Shown: in pieces, positions 18,657 to 28,505 of the stretch
How the letters are laid out: each line of letters begins with the position of its first letter
Position numbering within the stretch: position 1 is the first letter of the stretch
Source: Prochlorococcus sp. AG-679-K21
Lineage (GTDB): Bacteria > Cyanobacteriota > Cyanobacteriia > PCC-6307 > Cyanobiaceae
Reading direction: 5' to 3'
Assembly (NCBI GenBank): GCA_003208885.1
Contig: QCUP01000008.1
Span: forward strand, 1-32,547
DNA: 32,547 nt
Made by a program: the position numbers and the translations under genes
The notes under the pieces: generated by a model
Told to the model about the DNA's origin: nothing
Seen by the model: the letters and a program-made list of their open reading frames with translations, nothing else
The model's database searches: none

Positions 18657-19085
18657 TTAAAATTCTAACCATTTATTGATTTTGGTTAATTCTGGCCAGT
18701 TTGGATATCTATTAAATCCGTCTTCAACTGACTCTTTTAACTCTGTCTTTACATCAGGCATCATCATTGCCATTTTTTTAATTAATTCAACATGCTCTCT
18801 AACACCTTTATTATTTGTAGCCAAAAGAGCTAAGGACAAATTCATTCTTGCTTGCGGGTCTTGCTGATTTAAGCGAACCGCCTCTCTAGCTGCTGCTAAT
18901 GCTTCTTCATTATTCTTCAATAGCAGCTGCAGCCAAGATAAACAAGTCCAAGCAGCAAAGTGGTTGGGTATTTGTTGAATGATTTTTTGAAAATCTTGTG
19001 CAATTGGTATTAACTCTTGGCCATCTTGATATCTAGATAAGGCAGCATTGAAATCGGATTCAATTGGATTAATGTCATCTGTCAT
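18657..19085 (-). CDS. TPR-type conserved protein
   Basis: MTDDINPIESDFNAALSRYQDGQELIPIAQDFQKII...; start at internal Met. Confidence 0.7.
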   Translation of the reverse strand: MTDDINPIESDFNAALSRYQDGQELIPIAQDFQKIIQQIPNHFAAWTCLSWLQLLLKNNEEALAAAREAVRLNQQDPQARMNLSLALLATNNKGVREHVELIKKMAMMMPDVKTELKESVEDGFNRYPNWPELTKINKWLEF

Positions 19086-19093
19086 ATTTTTTT

Positions 19094-19486
19094 CTAAACT
19101 GCAAAAGAGCTGCCGCAGCCACAAGTTTGTGAAGCATTAGGATTAACGAAATTAAAACCTCCACCAATTAAATCTTTACTGAAATCTAGTTGCATGCCAT
19201 AAATATACAGAAGACTTTTTGGGTCGCATATTACTTTGAAGGTTTGTTCGGAACTCAATGAATAATCATATACTTTATCATCTGCATTTATTTCATCTCC
19301 ACCAATAAAATCCATCGTATAACTCATACCACTGCATCCGCCAGATCTTACCCCAACTCTTAGAGCTTTCTTATCAGTCTGATTCTTCAATAAAGAAGAT
19401 ATTTGCTCTATGGCATCATTGGTTATTAAAATTCCCTTTCCGTCATCTGAGGTCTTTATTTTTTCTTCTATTTTTACATTTTCCAT
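19094..19486 (-). CDS. HesB/IscA/SufA-type iron-sulfur assembly protein
   Basis: GVRSGGCSGMSY and C-terminal NPNASQTCGCGSSF. Confidence 0.92.
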   Translation of the reverse strand: MENVKIEEKIKTSDDGKGILITNDAIEQISSLLKNQTDKKALRVGVRSGGCSGMSYTMDFIGGDEINADDKVYDYSLSSEQTFKVICDPKSLLYIYGMQLDFSKDLIGGGFNFVNPNASQTCGCGSSFAV

Positions 19487-19585
19487 AAATACATATAAAC
19501 GTATAACTACACTATAAAAAATATAGATACATCATGCATATTTCAAGCGATATACAAAGTTGATTTGTTATAATTTATAAAAAAA

Positions 19586-21040
19586 GTGAAAATAGCAATA
19601 GTAGGTTCTGGGTTAGCGGGTTTAACAGCGGCAGTTAATCTAGCTGATGAAGGTCATGAAGTAGAGATTTACGAAAGCAGATCATTCTGGGGCGGAAAAG
19701 TTGGAAGTTGGGAAGATAAAGATGGTAACCACATAGAGATGGGATTACATGTATTTTTTTATAACTATGCAAATCTATTTAAACTCATGAAAAAAGTTGG
19801 AGCATTAGATAATTTGCTTCCGAAAGAACATACTCATTTATTTGTAAATAAAGGTGGTGATTTAAAATCTTTGGATTTTAGATTTGCCTTAGGAGCTCCC
19901 TTTAACGGTCTAAAGGCTTTTTTCACTACTGAACAATTGACTTGGGTAGATAAGTTAAGAAATGCATTAGCTTTAGGAACCAGTCCGATAGTTAGAGGAT
20001 TAGTAGATTACGAGGGTGCAATGAAGATAATAAGAGACTTAGATAAAATAAGCTTTAAAGAATGGTTTTTAAATCACGGCGGAAGCTTAAGAAGTCTTGA
20101 AAGGATGTGGGATCCAATTGCATACGCATTAGGTTTCATAAATTGTCAAGATATATCGGCAAGATGCATGTTAACTATTTTTATGATGTTTGCATCTAAG
20201 ACTGAAGCCTCTAAACTTAATCTTTTAAAAGGATCCCCTCATAAATGGCTTACAAAACCTATCGTTGATTACATAACAAAAAAAGGATGCAAAATCCACT
20301 TAAATCATAAGGTGGACGAAATTATTTTTGAAAAAGAATCTTCCTCTTACTCGGTCACGCAACTTAAAATATCCACTCCTGAAGGCCCAAAGGCTATATT
20401 TGCTGATACATTTCTCGCTGCTTGTGATGTTCCTGGAATTAAAAAAATAGTTCCTAAAGAATGGTATCAATTTAAAGAGTTTGAGGGTTTAAAGAAACTC
20501 AGAGCTGTTGCAGTAGCGACAATTCAATTAAGATATGATGGATGGGTTACCGAATTAAATAACGATAACAAAAGTCAAAACCCTACTGGTTTAGATAATC
20601 TTTTATATTCAGCAGATGCATCTTTCAGTTGTTTCGCAGATTTAGCTTTAGCAAGTCCCGTAGATTATAGAAAGGAAGGAATGGGATCTTTACTCCAATG
20701 TGTTTTGACTCCTGGAGATCGTTGGATGGGTAGATCAACAGAAAGAATCACTAAAGAAATTGACTCTGAAGTGCGTCGTCTATTTCCTTCTTCAAAAAAT
20801 CTAAAATTACTTTGGAGTAATGTCGTACAAGTTCCACAATCACTTTATAGAGAATCGCCAGGTATGGACCCATATAGACCTGATCAAAAGACTTCAATAT
20901 CAAATTTTTATATGGCAGGTAGTTATACAAAACAAGACTACATAGATTCAATGGAGGGAGCTACTATGAGCGGTCAGCTAGCAGCAGCAGCAATTTTAGA
21001 TAAGAAAGCCGAGTTAGCAAAGAATCTTGCGGTCAGCTAA
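19586..21040 (+). CDS. zds: Zeta-carotene desaturase
   Basis: GTG start; [42 protein letters not shown]..., [12 protein letters not shown]. Confidence 0.93.
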   Translation: MKIAIVGSGLAGLTAAVNLADEGHEVEIYESRSFWGGKVGSWEDKDGNHIEMGLHVFFYNYANLFKLMKKVGALDNLLPKEHTHLFVNKGGDLKSLDFRFALGAPFNGLKAFFTTEQLTWVDKLRNALALGTSPIVRGLVDYEGAMKIIRDLDKISFKEWFLNHGGSLRSLERMWDPIAYALGFINCQDISARCMLTIFMMFASKTEASKLNLLKGSPHKWLTKPIVDYITKKGCKIHLNHKVDEIIFEKESSSYSVTQLKISTPEGPKAIFADTFLAACDVPGIKKIVPKEWYQFKEFEGLKKLRAVAVATIQLRYDGWVTELNNDNKSQNPTGLDNLLYSADASFSCFADLALASPVDYRKEGMGSLLQCVLTPGDRWMGRSTERITKEIDSEVRRLFPSSKNLKLLWSNVVQVPQSLYRESPGMDPYRPDQKTSISNFYMAGSYTKQDYIDSMEGATMSGQLAAAAILDKKAELAKNLAVS

Positions 21041-21042
21041 CT

Positions 21043-21513
21043 ATGGGTACTTGGCTTAAACATGACGTAATTACAATTGTAAATGCGCCGTTAGATAAGG
21101 TTTGGAACACCTGGAGTGATTTGGATTCCATGTCTCTGTGGATGAGCTGGATTGAATCCGTAAAAACAGTTGATCAAGAAACATCAACTTTACCTGATCT
21201 GACTGAATGGACATTAGCTGCTAATGGCTTCAAATTTAAATGGAAGGCACAAATAACAGAAAGAATTGAGAAAAATAAATTAAAATGGAAATCTATAGGA
21301 GGATTACCAACTCAAGGTTCTGTTATTTTTGAATCAAAAGGTGACCAATTAACATCAGTAAACTTAGCTGTTACCTATGAATTACCTAGAATGATTGCTC
21401 GATTTATGGAAGAAAAAATTTTGGGTAAAATGGTGACTAATGAATTACAAGCAAATATTGATAGATTTCGAGATTTAGTAGAAAAAAATTACAAAAATGA
21501 ATTAACTAATTAA
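21043..21513 (+). CDS. SRPBCC (START-like cyclase/dehydrase) protein
   Basis: VITIVNAPLDKVWNTWSDLDSMSLWMSWIESV... Confidence 0.85.
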   Translation: MGTWLKHDVITIVNAPLDKVWNTWSDLDSMSLWMSWIESVKTVDQETSTLPDLTEWTLAANGFKFKWKAQITERIEKNKLKWKSIGGLPTQGSVIFESKGDQLTSVNLAVTYELPRMIARFMEEKILGKMVTNELQANIDRFRDLVEKNYKNELTN

Positions 21514-22297
21514 GAATATCAATTGCAGCATCTAATAATCCTTCAAAAGTGTACTTAATCGCCTCTCTATCAACTCTGCCAAAAGTTTTTTCACATATTT
21601 TTGATGTTTGAGGTCCAATAGTTAATAATTTTGCATTTTCTAGATAGGTTAACCATTCTTCCCCAAATTCTTTTTCAAGCAAAAAAGAAGAATTAGATAC
21701 TGTTTTACCACTTGAAAAAACCATCGCATCAATTTTTCTTTTAGAAATAGCATTTATTGTTTCTATAGGAATTGAATCTGGACATCTTGTTTCATAGGCA
21801 GGAACCTCTACAACACGTGAACCAGAATTCCTGAATTCATCAGCAATTAAATTCCTTCCTCCTGTTTGAACTCTTGGCAAAAAAACTCTGAGTCCATATC
21901 CTGATACCGGAAAATTATCAATTAAACTATCTGCTACAAATTCTGGGGGGACGAAATCAGCCTCAATACCTAAATCACTTAGAGTTAAAGAAGTTTTCTC
22001 CCCTACTACAGCAATTTTTATTTTCTTCGAACATTCTTTTAATGAAGTATTTAAATTTCTTAATCTCTCATCTACAAATTGTATTCCATTACTACTGGTA
22101 AAAATAATCCAGTGAAAATCATTAATTTCGCTTAAGGCATCATCAAGAGGATTTAAATCATCAGGATATCCAACTTCAATTGCTGGAAAATCAAATATTT
22201 GAGCACCTTTGTTAGTGAATAACTTTTTTATATCAGATATCTTATCTTTTGATCGAGTAATAATTATATTTTTTTGATTCAAAGAAAGCTCAGTCAT
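21506..22297 (-). CDS. hemD: Uroporphyrinogen-III synthase
   Basis: IIITRSKDKISDIKKLFTNKGAQIFDFPAIEV, WIIFTSSNGIQF; start at internal Met. Confidence 0.85.
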   Translation of the reverse strand: MTELSLNQKNIIITRSKDKISDIKKLFTNKGAQIFDFPAIEVGYPDDLNPLDDALSEINDFHWIIFTSSNGIQFVDERLRNLNTSLKECSKKIKIAVVGEKTSLTLSDLGIEADFVPPEFVADSLIDNFPVSGYGLRVFLPRVQTGGRNLIADEFRNSGSRVVEVPAYETRCPDSIPIETINAISKRKIDAMVFSSGKTVSNSSFLLEKEFGEEWLTYLENAKLLTIGPQTSKICEKTFGRVDREAIKYTFEGLLDAAIDILN

Positions 22298-22688
22298 TGT
22301 TATTATTTCCCTCAACTTTTGAATCTTGATTGTGGTTTTTATTTTTTAATTCCTCAAGGAGCTTGAGTACTAACAATCCTTTTTCTAAAACTGTATCGTC
22401 TTTAAAAGCTATTTCAGGTACTCTTCTCATCTCTATTCTTTGACCTAAAGTATGCCTGATATAGCTCTTAGCAAGATTAAGTTCTTCAACAATTTCTTTT
22501 CTTATTGCTTCTTCAGCAGTTGAAGTTATATAAATCTTGCAAAATTGCAAATCTCCTGTTAAATCTATTTTTGAAATATTAATGAAATTACTCCTTAATA
22601 GATCATTTTCCAAATCATTCTGCAAAATAAGAGTTATCTCCTTTTTCAACAAAGAAGAAACTTTTGCAATCCGATAATTATTAGGCAT
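22290..22688 (-). CDS. rbfA: Ribosome-binding factor A
   Basis: RIAKVSSLLKKEITLILQNDL, YIRHTLGQRIEMRRVPEIAFKDD. Confidence 0.92.
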   Translation of the reverse strand: MPNNYRIAKVSSLLKKEITLILQNDLENDLLRSNFINISKIDLTGDLQFCKIYITSTAEEAIRKEIVEELNLAKSYIRHTLGQRIEMRRVPEIAFKDDTVLEKGLLVLKLLEELKNKNHNQDSKVEGNNNND

Positions 22689-22906
22689 TATTGTAATAAA
22701 TTGATTGGATTAGTCATTGCTTTTAGTACGAAATAAAATGTTATGAAGGCACTTATTACTGAAGAAATTAAACCGATCAATGTTAATGGATTTGATCTAT
22801 TTTTAAATAAAGGTTCTAGTAATGCAAATAATCCTCCAGCAATAATAGAAATTAAATACTTAGGATATCTTGCAACATTAGAGAAAAATTGTCCCATTAG
22901 CTCCAC
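22688..22906 (-). CDS. DUF751 / Ycf33-like membrane protein
   Basis: MGQFFSNVARYPKYLISIIAGGLFALLEPLFKNRSNPLTLIGL... Confidence 0.7.
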   Translation of the reverse strand: MELMGQFFSNVARYPKYLISIIAGGLFALLEPLFKNRSNPLTLIGLISSVISAFITFYFVLKAMTNPINLLQ

Positions 22907-22951
22907 AATTTGATTACTTTTTTAGCTAAGTTTTAACAAACATTAAACAGC

Positions 22952-23677
22952 ATGATTACATTATATCAATTTAGACATAGCGCTTTTTGCTTAAAGACAA
23001 GAATGGCTCTTCACGCCAAGAAATTGCAATATAGAGTTGAAGAAGTTACACCAGGCTTAGGTCAATTTGAAATCTTTAAGATATCAGGTCAAAAACAAGT
23101 CCCAATAATTGTTGATGATAATGATCAAATTATTAGTGACTCTACAATTATTTGCGAATATATAAATAAAAAAAATGATAATAATCCACTTTTTCCAGAA
23201 GATCCTTTGTTGTTTGCACAATGCAAATTAATAGAGGATTGGGCTGACACTACTATGGCCTCAACGTGTAGAAAAGCTCTTATTAAATCTGCAATAGAGA
23301 ATCCACAACTACGTACTGCTTTACTTCCAGAGGAAATACCATCTTCAGTAAAAGGATTAGTTGATAAATTACCTTTTAAAAATCTTAGTAAAATTTCTAA
23401 TGTAGTTTTATCTTCCAAAGATAATTTAGAACTGCAAAAAATATTAGAAGCTTTATCAAAAGCCCTAATCAATAAAAAATATTTAATAGGTGATAATTTA
23501 TCAATAGCTGATATTGCAATTTCTGCGCAATTATCTCTTCTTAAATTTCCAAAATCATCTGGACCAATTCTTTCTGGTGAAGGTTGTCAAGAATACATAA
23601 ATAACCCTTATTTAGAAAATATATTTATCTGGAGAAACAACATAGAAGAATATCTTTTTAGTGCTAACTCTCAATAA
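22952..23677 (+). CDS. Glutathione S-transferase family protein
   Basis: LYQFRHSAFCLKTRMALHAKKL, VPIIVDDNDQIISDSTIICEYI. Confidence 0.88.
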   Translation: MITLYQFRHSAFCLKTRMALHAKKLQYRVEEVTPGLGQFEIFKISGQKQVPIIVDDNDQIISDSTIICEYINKKNDNNPLFPEDPLLFAQCKLIEDWADTTMASTCRKALIKSAIENPQLRTALLPEEIPSSVKGLVDKLPFKNLSKISNVVLSSKDNLELQKILEALSKALINKKYLIGDNLSIADIAISAQLSLLKFPKSSGPILSGEGCQEYINNPYLENIFIWRNNIEEYLFSANSQ

Positions 23678-24374
23678 ATTTAAACGATAATTTATATTTA
23701 CCAGTTTTAATTGCATGAACTAAGGGATCCCCAACTTTAGAACCATATGTAGCAATATATTGAAAGCCGCAGATATCAGGTTTTAAAGTATCGTCTGAAT
23801 TAGAAAAATTTAGATTACATTTTTGAAATTTACTAATTGTCTCAACCTGATTAACCCTAGATGCTCCAGGTTTATGAACAGTTTGAAGAACTAATTCGTC
23901 AGCAAAAAACATTTCATCATCTTGAATCTGAGTTCTTCCTGTAATCCTTGAATCAATATATAAATCATCTTTCAAATAAGTTATTTGTTTGTTAATTGAT
24001 TTAGGATCATTAAGAACTTTGATCAAATTTTCACCAAATATTGCTTTGCCAATTGACTCAGAGTTTTTCGATCGATTACCAATAACTTCATTAAAATTAT
24101 TTTTGAAAAAATTTACTTTGTAAATAACTGGTTCTTGAGAATCATCTTCTAAATCTTGCGAAGTAATCAGCCAATTCCCCTCAAACCAATTAGGATAAAT
24201 CAAATCTCTTGAAGTATTTGAAAATTTAAAATTTGGCAAGTATAGTTCTGGCCATGAATTTTCCCTTTCATTCAAAAATTCTCTTACATTATGATCATTG
24301 AAAGCAAATGCATTATTTAAAGAAAGCACTTGAATAATTAGAAAAATAATTAATCCCAAAAAATTTTTAATCAT
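23664..24374 (-). CDS. Predicted exported/lumenal conserved protein
   Basis: Signal-peptide-like MIKNFLGLIIFLIIQVLSLNNAFAF; PNWFEGNWLITSQ recalls the DUF6816 family. Confidence 0.7.
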   Translation of the reverse strand: MIKNFLGLIIFLIIQVLSLNNAFAFNDHNVREFLNERENSWPELYLPNFKFSNTSRDLIYPNWFEGNWLITSQDLEDDSQEPVIYKVNFFKNNFNEVIGNRSKNSESIGKAIFGENLIKVLNDPKSINKQITYLKDDLYIDSRITGRTQIQDDEMFFADELVLQTVHKPGASRVNQVETISKFQKCNLNFSNSDDTLKPDICGFQYIATYGSKVGDPLVHAIKTGKYKLSFKFIES

Positions 24375-24630
24375 GTCTAATCCATTAATAAGATCTGAAG
24401 ACCATTTTGTATTATTAGAGCCAGATTCAAAAGAAAAAATAGTAACTAAGAAAGAAGCGATATTATGGTTAAAAAATTGGCTTCCTAAGGTTGACTCATC
24501 AACTATATATCAAAAAAAAGATTATTCCAATGAGGAATTTCTCGAAGAATTATTAGAAAGTACTTATGAATTAGAAATAAAATTTGGATTCGTTATAAAG
24601 TGGTTTGCTGTGAGAGTGGAACCTGATTAA
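24373..24630 (+). CDS. CRR7-like protein
   Basis: 85 aa, LEPDSKEK...LLESTYELEIKFGFVIKWFAVRVEP resembles the chlororespiratory reduction 7 domain. Confidence 0.65.
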   Translation: MSNPLIRSEDHFVLLEPDSKEKIVTKKEAILWLKNWLPKVDSSTIYQKKDYSNEEFLEELLESTYELEIKFGFVIKWFAVRVEPD

Positions 24631-25184
24631 TTTATAATTTTTTTATAAATTGCATATATTATTTGTTTTGCAACTTCCTTAACGTCTTGGTTATTAACCT
24701 CAACTCTTAAGTCAGCCTGAGAATATAAATTTTTTCTAGATTGAAAAATTCGGTTATATAAATCACTTAAATCTTTTCCCTGCAATAGAGGTCTATTTTC
24801 AATATCTTTTTTCAACCTTTCTAGAGCAATCTCTTTCTTTGTGTCAATCCAAATAATAATTCCTTGTCTTAATACACCCCAGTTTTCTGGTTTAGAAATA
24901 ATTCCTCCACCAGTAGAAACGATTAAAGAGGGGATTTTGATTGTTTCTTTTAAGCAATTTGTTTCTAGTTCTCGGAATATTTTTTCTCCATCTTCCTGGA
25001 ATATTTCATTAATTGTTTTTTTTGCTATTTTCTCTATTAATTTATCCAGATCAATATACTTATAGCTCAATAATTCCGCTAATACTGGACCAGTTTGAGA
25101 TTTACCACTAGCCATCATACCTATCAAATAAATACTTCTTCCTTTAATTATTTTGTTTGTTTTCTCAATAATAGATTTTTCCAT
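24627..25184 (-). CDS. aroK: Shikimate kinase
   Basis: IYLIGMMASGKSQTGPVLAELL, IDLDKLIEK, STGGGII, NRPLL. Confidence 0.94.
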   Translation of the reverse strand: MEKSIIEKTNKIIKGRSIYLIGMMASGKSQTGPVLAELLSYKYIDLDKLIEKIAKKTINEIFQEDGEKIFRELETNCLKETIKIPSLIVSTGGGIISKPENWGVLRQGIIIWIDTKKEIALERLKKDIENRPLLQGKDLSDLYNRIFQSRKNLYSQADLRVEVNNQDVKEVAKQIIYAIYKKIIN

Positions 25185-25234
25185 ACAGACAAAAGAGTAT
25201 ATAAAACCTTAAGATAGTATTATTACAGACATTT

Positions 25235-26161
25235 ATGACTTTTACACATACCAAACCATTACATGGCCAGGGACGTGAATGCGTCATAACTCGACGTGCC
25301 TGTTTTAGTTCGAGTCATCGTTATTGGCTTCCTGAAAAAAGCTCAAAAGATAATTTCTCTCTTTTTGGGAAATGTAGTTTAGCTCCAGGACATGGCCATA
25401 ATTACGAACTCATCGTATCAATGGGTGGCAAACTTGACTCAGATGGAATGGTCCTTAACCTTTCTGAGGTAAAACATTCTATTAAAAGTAAGGTTACTGA
25501 ACAATTAGATTTTCGTTTTTTAAATGATGTTTGGCCTGAGTTTAATATTCATAGTCAAGAAGGCATTCTTCCAACGACTGAGGCTTTAGTTAAAGTTATC
25601 TGGAATCGTTTAAAAGATGAACTACCTCTTACAAGTTTAAGACTTTATGAAAGCCCAACTTTATGGGCAGATTATTATGGAAAAAACATGGAAGCTTTAT
25701 TAACAATTCAAAGTCATTTTAACGCTGCTCACCGATTAGCAAAAGATGAGATTTCTCTTGATGAAAACAAGAAAATTTATGGGAAATGTGCCAGAGTAAA
25801 TGGACACGGACATAATTATTTTCTCGATGTAACAGTACGAGGAAAAATTGATCCAAGAACTGGGATGATATGTGATTTACCTTCATTACAAACAATTATC
25901 GATGATCTTATAGTTGAACCGTTTGATCATACTTTCTTAAACAAAGATATCGAATATTTTAAAACTTGCGTTCCAACATGTGAAAATATTGCATTACACA
26001 TTGCTGATATTCTCTCATCCCCGATAAAAAAAATTGGAGCAAATCTGCACAAGATAAAACTTCAAGAGAGCCCAAATAATGCTGCTGAAATTTATGTTGA
26101 ACAAAGCGTAACAAATTCTTTGCAAAGAAATCTAAATAACTCTTTAGTTGCTCAAACTTGA
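25235..26161 (+). CDS. 6-pyruvoyltetrahydropterin synthase-like protein, two tandem PTPS domains
   Basis: Two copies of GKC-x4-GHGHNY (FGKCSLAPGHGHNY, YGKCARVNGHGHNY), each preceded by SSSHRY / NAAHRL and followed by LDFRFLND / FDHTFLN. Confidence 0.9.
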   Translation: MTFTHTKPLHGQGRECVITRRACFSSSHRYWLPEKSSKDNFSLFGKCSLAPGHGHNYELIVSMGGKLDSDGMVLNLSEVKHSIKSKVTEQLDFRFLNDVWPEFNIHSQEGILPTTEALVKVIWNRLKDELPLTSLRLYESPTLWADYYGKNMEALLTIQSHFNAAHRLAKDEISLDENKKIYGKCARVNGHGHNYFLDVTVRGKIDPRTGMICDLPSLQTIIDDLIVEPFDHTFLNKDIEYFKTCVPTCENIALHIADILSSPIKKIGANLHKIKLQESPNNAAEIYVEQSVTNSLQRNLNNSLVAQT

Positions 26162-26820
26162 ATACTCCAAGCATAGCGATCATTATCGCCTCTAGTTTGG
26201 ATGGAAGGATTGCCTTCCCAAGTGGAGGAGAATCGCATCTTGGGAGTAAGGAAGATAAGAGAATGTTAGATGAAAACTTATCAATAGTTGACGCTACCAT
26301 TTTTGGGTTAGGAACTCTAAAAGCTCATCAAAGTACATATTTAGTAAAAAATCATTTTAAAAATGGCGAAATAAAAATTTCAAAAAATCAGCCTATTTCT
26401 ATAGTCGCCTCCAATAGCAAAAAATTTGAGAAAGATTGGAATTATTTCAATCAACCAATTAAAAGATGGTTAATAAGCTCTAATAAAAAAGATGTAATAG
26501 AGAGTAAAAATTTTGAGAAAGAAATTCTCTACAAAAATTCCTGGAGTAAAACCTTGTTAAGTATTAAAAAAGCTGGAATCAATCGTCTAGCACTTCTTGG
26601 TGGAGCAAATCTTATAAATTCTTTTATAAAAGAAGATTTAATTGATGAAATAAAAATTACAATAGCTCCAAGAATTATTGGAGGAAAATTTACATGGATA
26701 CCTGCTGAACAAACAAATAAGATTTTTAATTTAAATCAATTTTGGAATATAAAATCGATTCAAGAATTAGATAGAAATGAAATATATATTCATTACACAA
26801 GAAAAACTAAAGATGTTTAA
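26158..26820 (+). CDS. RibD C-terminal-type (DHFR-fold) reductase
   Basis: IAIIIASSLDGRIA, LLGGANLINSFIKEDLIDEIKITIAPRIIGG; TTG start overlaps the upstream TGA stop. Confidence 0.85.
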   Translation: MNTPSIAIIIASSLDGRIAFPSGGESHLGSKEDKRMLDENLSIVDATIFGLGTLKAHQSTYLVKNHFKNGEIKISKNQPISIVASNSKKFEKDWNYFNQPIKRWLISSNKKDVIESKNFEKEILYKNSWSKTLLSIKKAGINRLALLGGANLINSFIKEDLIDEIKITIAPRIIGGKFTWIPAEQTNKIFNLNQFWNIKSIQELDRNEIYIHYTRKTKDV

Positions 26821-26832
26821 AGTAAAAAATTT

Positions 26833-27987
26833 ATGAATCATATTGAGCACAAAATTGAAATTAAACTATCAGTTAAAGAAATAAATAAAGAAACTTGGAA
26901 TGCATTAAGAAAAGGAATAAACAATCCATTTTATGAATGGGAATGGCTCTATAACCTTGAGTTCTCGAAAAGTGTCTCGAGACAAACTGGATGGCAACCT
27001 TTATATTTTATTGCTTATGAAAATGAAGAGATATGTGGGATAGCTCCACTTTTTCTTAAAAATCATAGTTATGGAGAATTTATTTTTGATCAATCATTTG
27101 CAAAATTAGCGCAAGATTTAAATTTAAATTATTATCCTAAACTCATTGGGATGAGCCCTTACAGCCCTATTAATGGATATGAATTTTTATATAAAGAAAA
27201 TAAAAATAAAGCAGAGATTACAAATTCATTAATAAAACATATTGATGACTTTGCTTTGAAAAATAATATCTTGAGTTGCAATTTCTTATACGTAAACGAA
27301 GATTGGGGCAAACATCTACAATCCTTAGGATATCAGGAATGGATAAATACAAGTAGTGAATGGAAGAATAACGGTGAAAAGACATTTGATGATTTTTTAT
27401 CCAGGTTCAACTCTAATCAAAGAAAAAACATTAAAAAAGAAAGAAAATCAATTTCAAAACAAAATATCGAGATAAAAATTCATAGAGAAGAGAGTATAAA
27501 TCTAGAAATAGTTCAAAAAATGCATAATTTCTACGAACAGCATTGTTTGAGATGGGGAGTATGGGGTAGCAAATATCTTACCTCAGAATTTTTTGAAAAC
27601 ATTCTTGAAAATAGAAGAAATCTATTATTTTTTAGTGCATCAAGAAATGATTCTGAAAGGATGATTGCAATGTCAATGTGCATAAAAAATGAAAAATATA
27701 TATGGGGTAGATATTGGGGTAGTCAAGAAGAAGTACTCAACTTACATTTTGAATTATGCTATTACCAGCCTATTGAGTGGGCAATAAAAAATAACATTGA
27801 AAGTTTTGATCCTGGAGCAGGGGGTAAACATAAAAGAAGAAGAGGGTTTTATGCAAAAGGTACTAAAAGTTTTCACAAATGGTTTAACAAAAACATGGAA
27901 AATATAATTACCCCTTGGTTAAATGAAGTGAATTCTAAAACTTTAAAAGAAATTGAGTTAGAAAATAATTCTATCCCTTTTAAATAA
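26833..27987 (+). CDS. COG3146/FemAB-GNAT-like protein
   Basis: NPFYEWEWLYNLE, FDPGAGGKHKRRRGFYA near the C-terminus. Confidence 0.8.
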   Translation: MNHIEHKIEIKLSVKEINKETWNALRKGINNPFYEWEWLYNLEFSKSVSRQTGWQPLYFIAYENEEICGIAPLFLKNHSYGEFIFDQSFAKLAQDLNLNYYPKLIGMSPYSPINGYEFLYKENKNKAEITNSLIKHIDDFALKNNILSCNFLYVNEDWGKHLQSLGYQEWINTSSEWKNNGEKTFDDFLSRFNSNQRKNIKKERKSISKQNIEIKIHREESINLEIVQKMHNFYEQHCLRWGVWGSKYLTSEFFENILENRRNLLFFSASRNDSERMIAMSMCIKNEKYIWGRYWGSQEEVLNLHFELCYYQPIEWAIKNNIESFDPGAGGKHKRRRGFYAKGTKSFHKWFNKNMENIITPWLNEVNSKTLKEIELENNSIPFK

Positions 27988-28046
27988 AATAAAAATTAAT
28001 TGATCTGATGATTGCTTATATTAATAATATAAATTAATTAAAAACT

Positions 28047-28439
28047 TTGAAGATGGATTTTATTAAAATATTAAAAAAAAAAATAGATATAGATAATGAT
28101 TTATCTAATAGATATATTGAGCTAGATCCAAATGGATATTTTATAATAAAGATAGATTTAGAGGCAAAAAAAATTATCTTAGAACATTATTTAAATACTA
28201 TTAATAAAGAAGGATATGCAATAGATCCAAAAACTAATAAGCCTATTAAATGTGACTCAAAAGAAAGCAAAACTTGTAATGAGACCTTCACAGGAATAAG
28301 CGCTAAAGAGATTGGAATATCAATAACAGAAAAGCGTAGTGACCTAATATCTAGATTTGATCATGCCTTATATTTAGGACGAGAGTTACAAAAAGCAGAA
28401 GAATGTTTATACAAAAAATTACCCTACATACAAGATTAA
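28047..28439 (+). CDS. DUF4346-like conserved protein
   Basis: LDPNGYFIIKIDLEAKKIILEHY...AIDPKTNKPIKC...HALYLGRELQKAEECL. Confidence 0.7.
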   Translation: MKMDFIKILKKKIDIDNDLSNRYIELDPNGYFIIKIDLEAKKIILEHYLNTINKEGYAIDPKTNKPIKCDSKESKTCNETFTGISAKEIGISITEKRSDLISRFDHALYLGRELQKAEECLYKKLPYIQD

Positions 28440-28505
28440 GAAATTAAACGGAATAATTCTAATTCTTATTGAGATGCTAAATTGAATAAAAAATATAAAA
28501 GATAA

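Noticed and set aside
23125-23472. Minus-strand 115-aa ORF
   Set aside because: Antisense to the GST gene.
25959-26300. Minus-strand 113-aa ORF across the PTPS/RibD_C junction
   Set aside because: Antisense to two well-supported coding regions.
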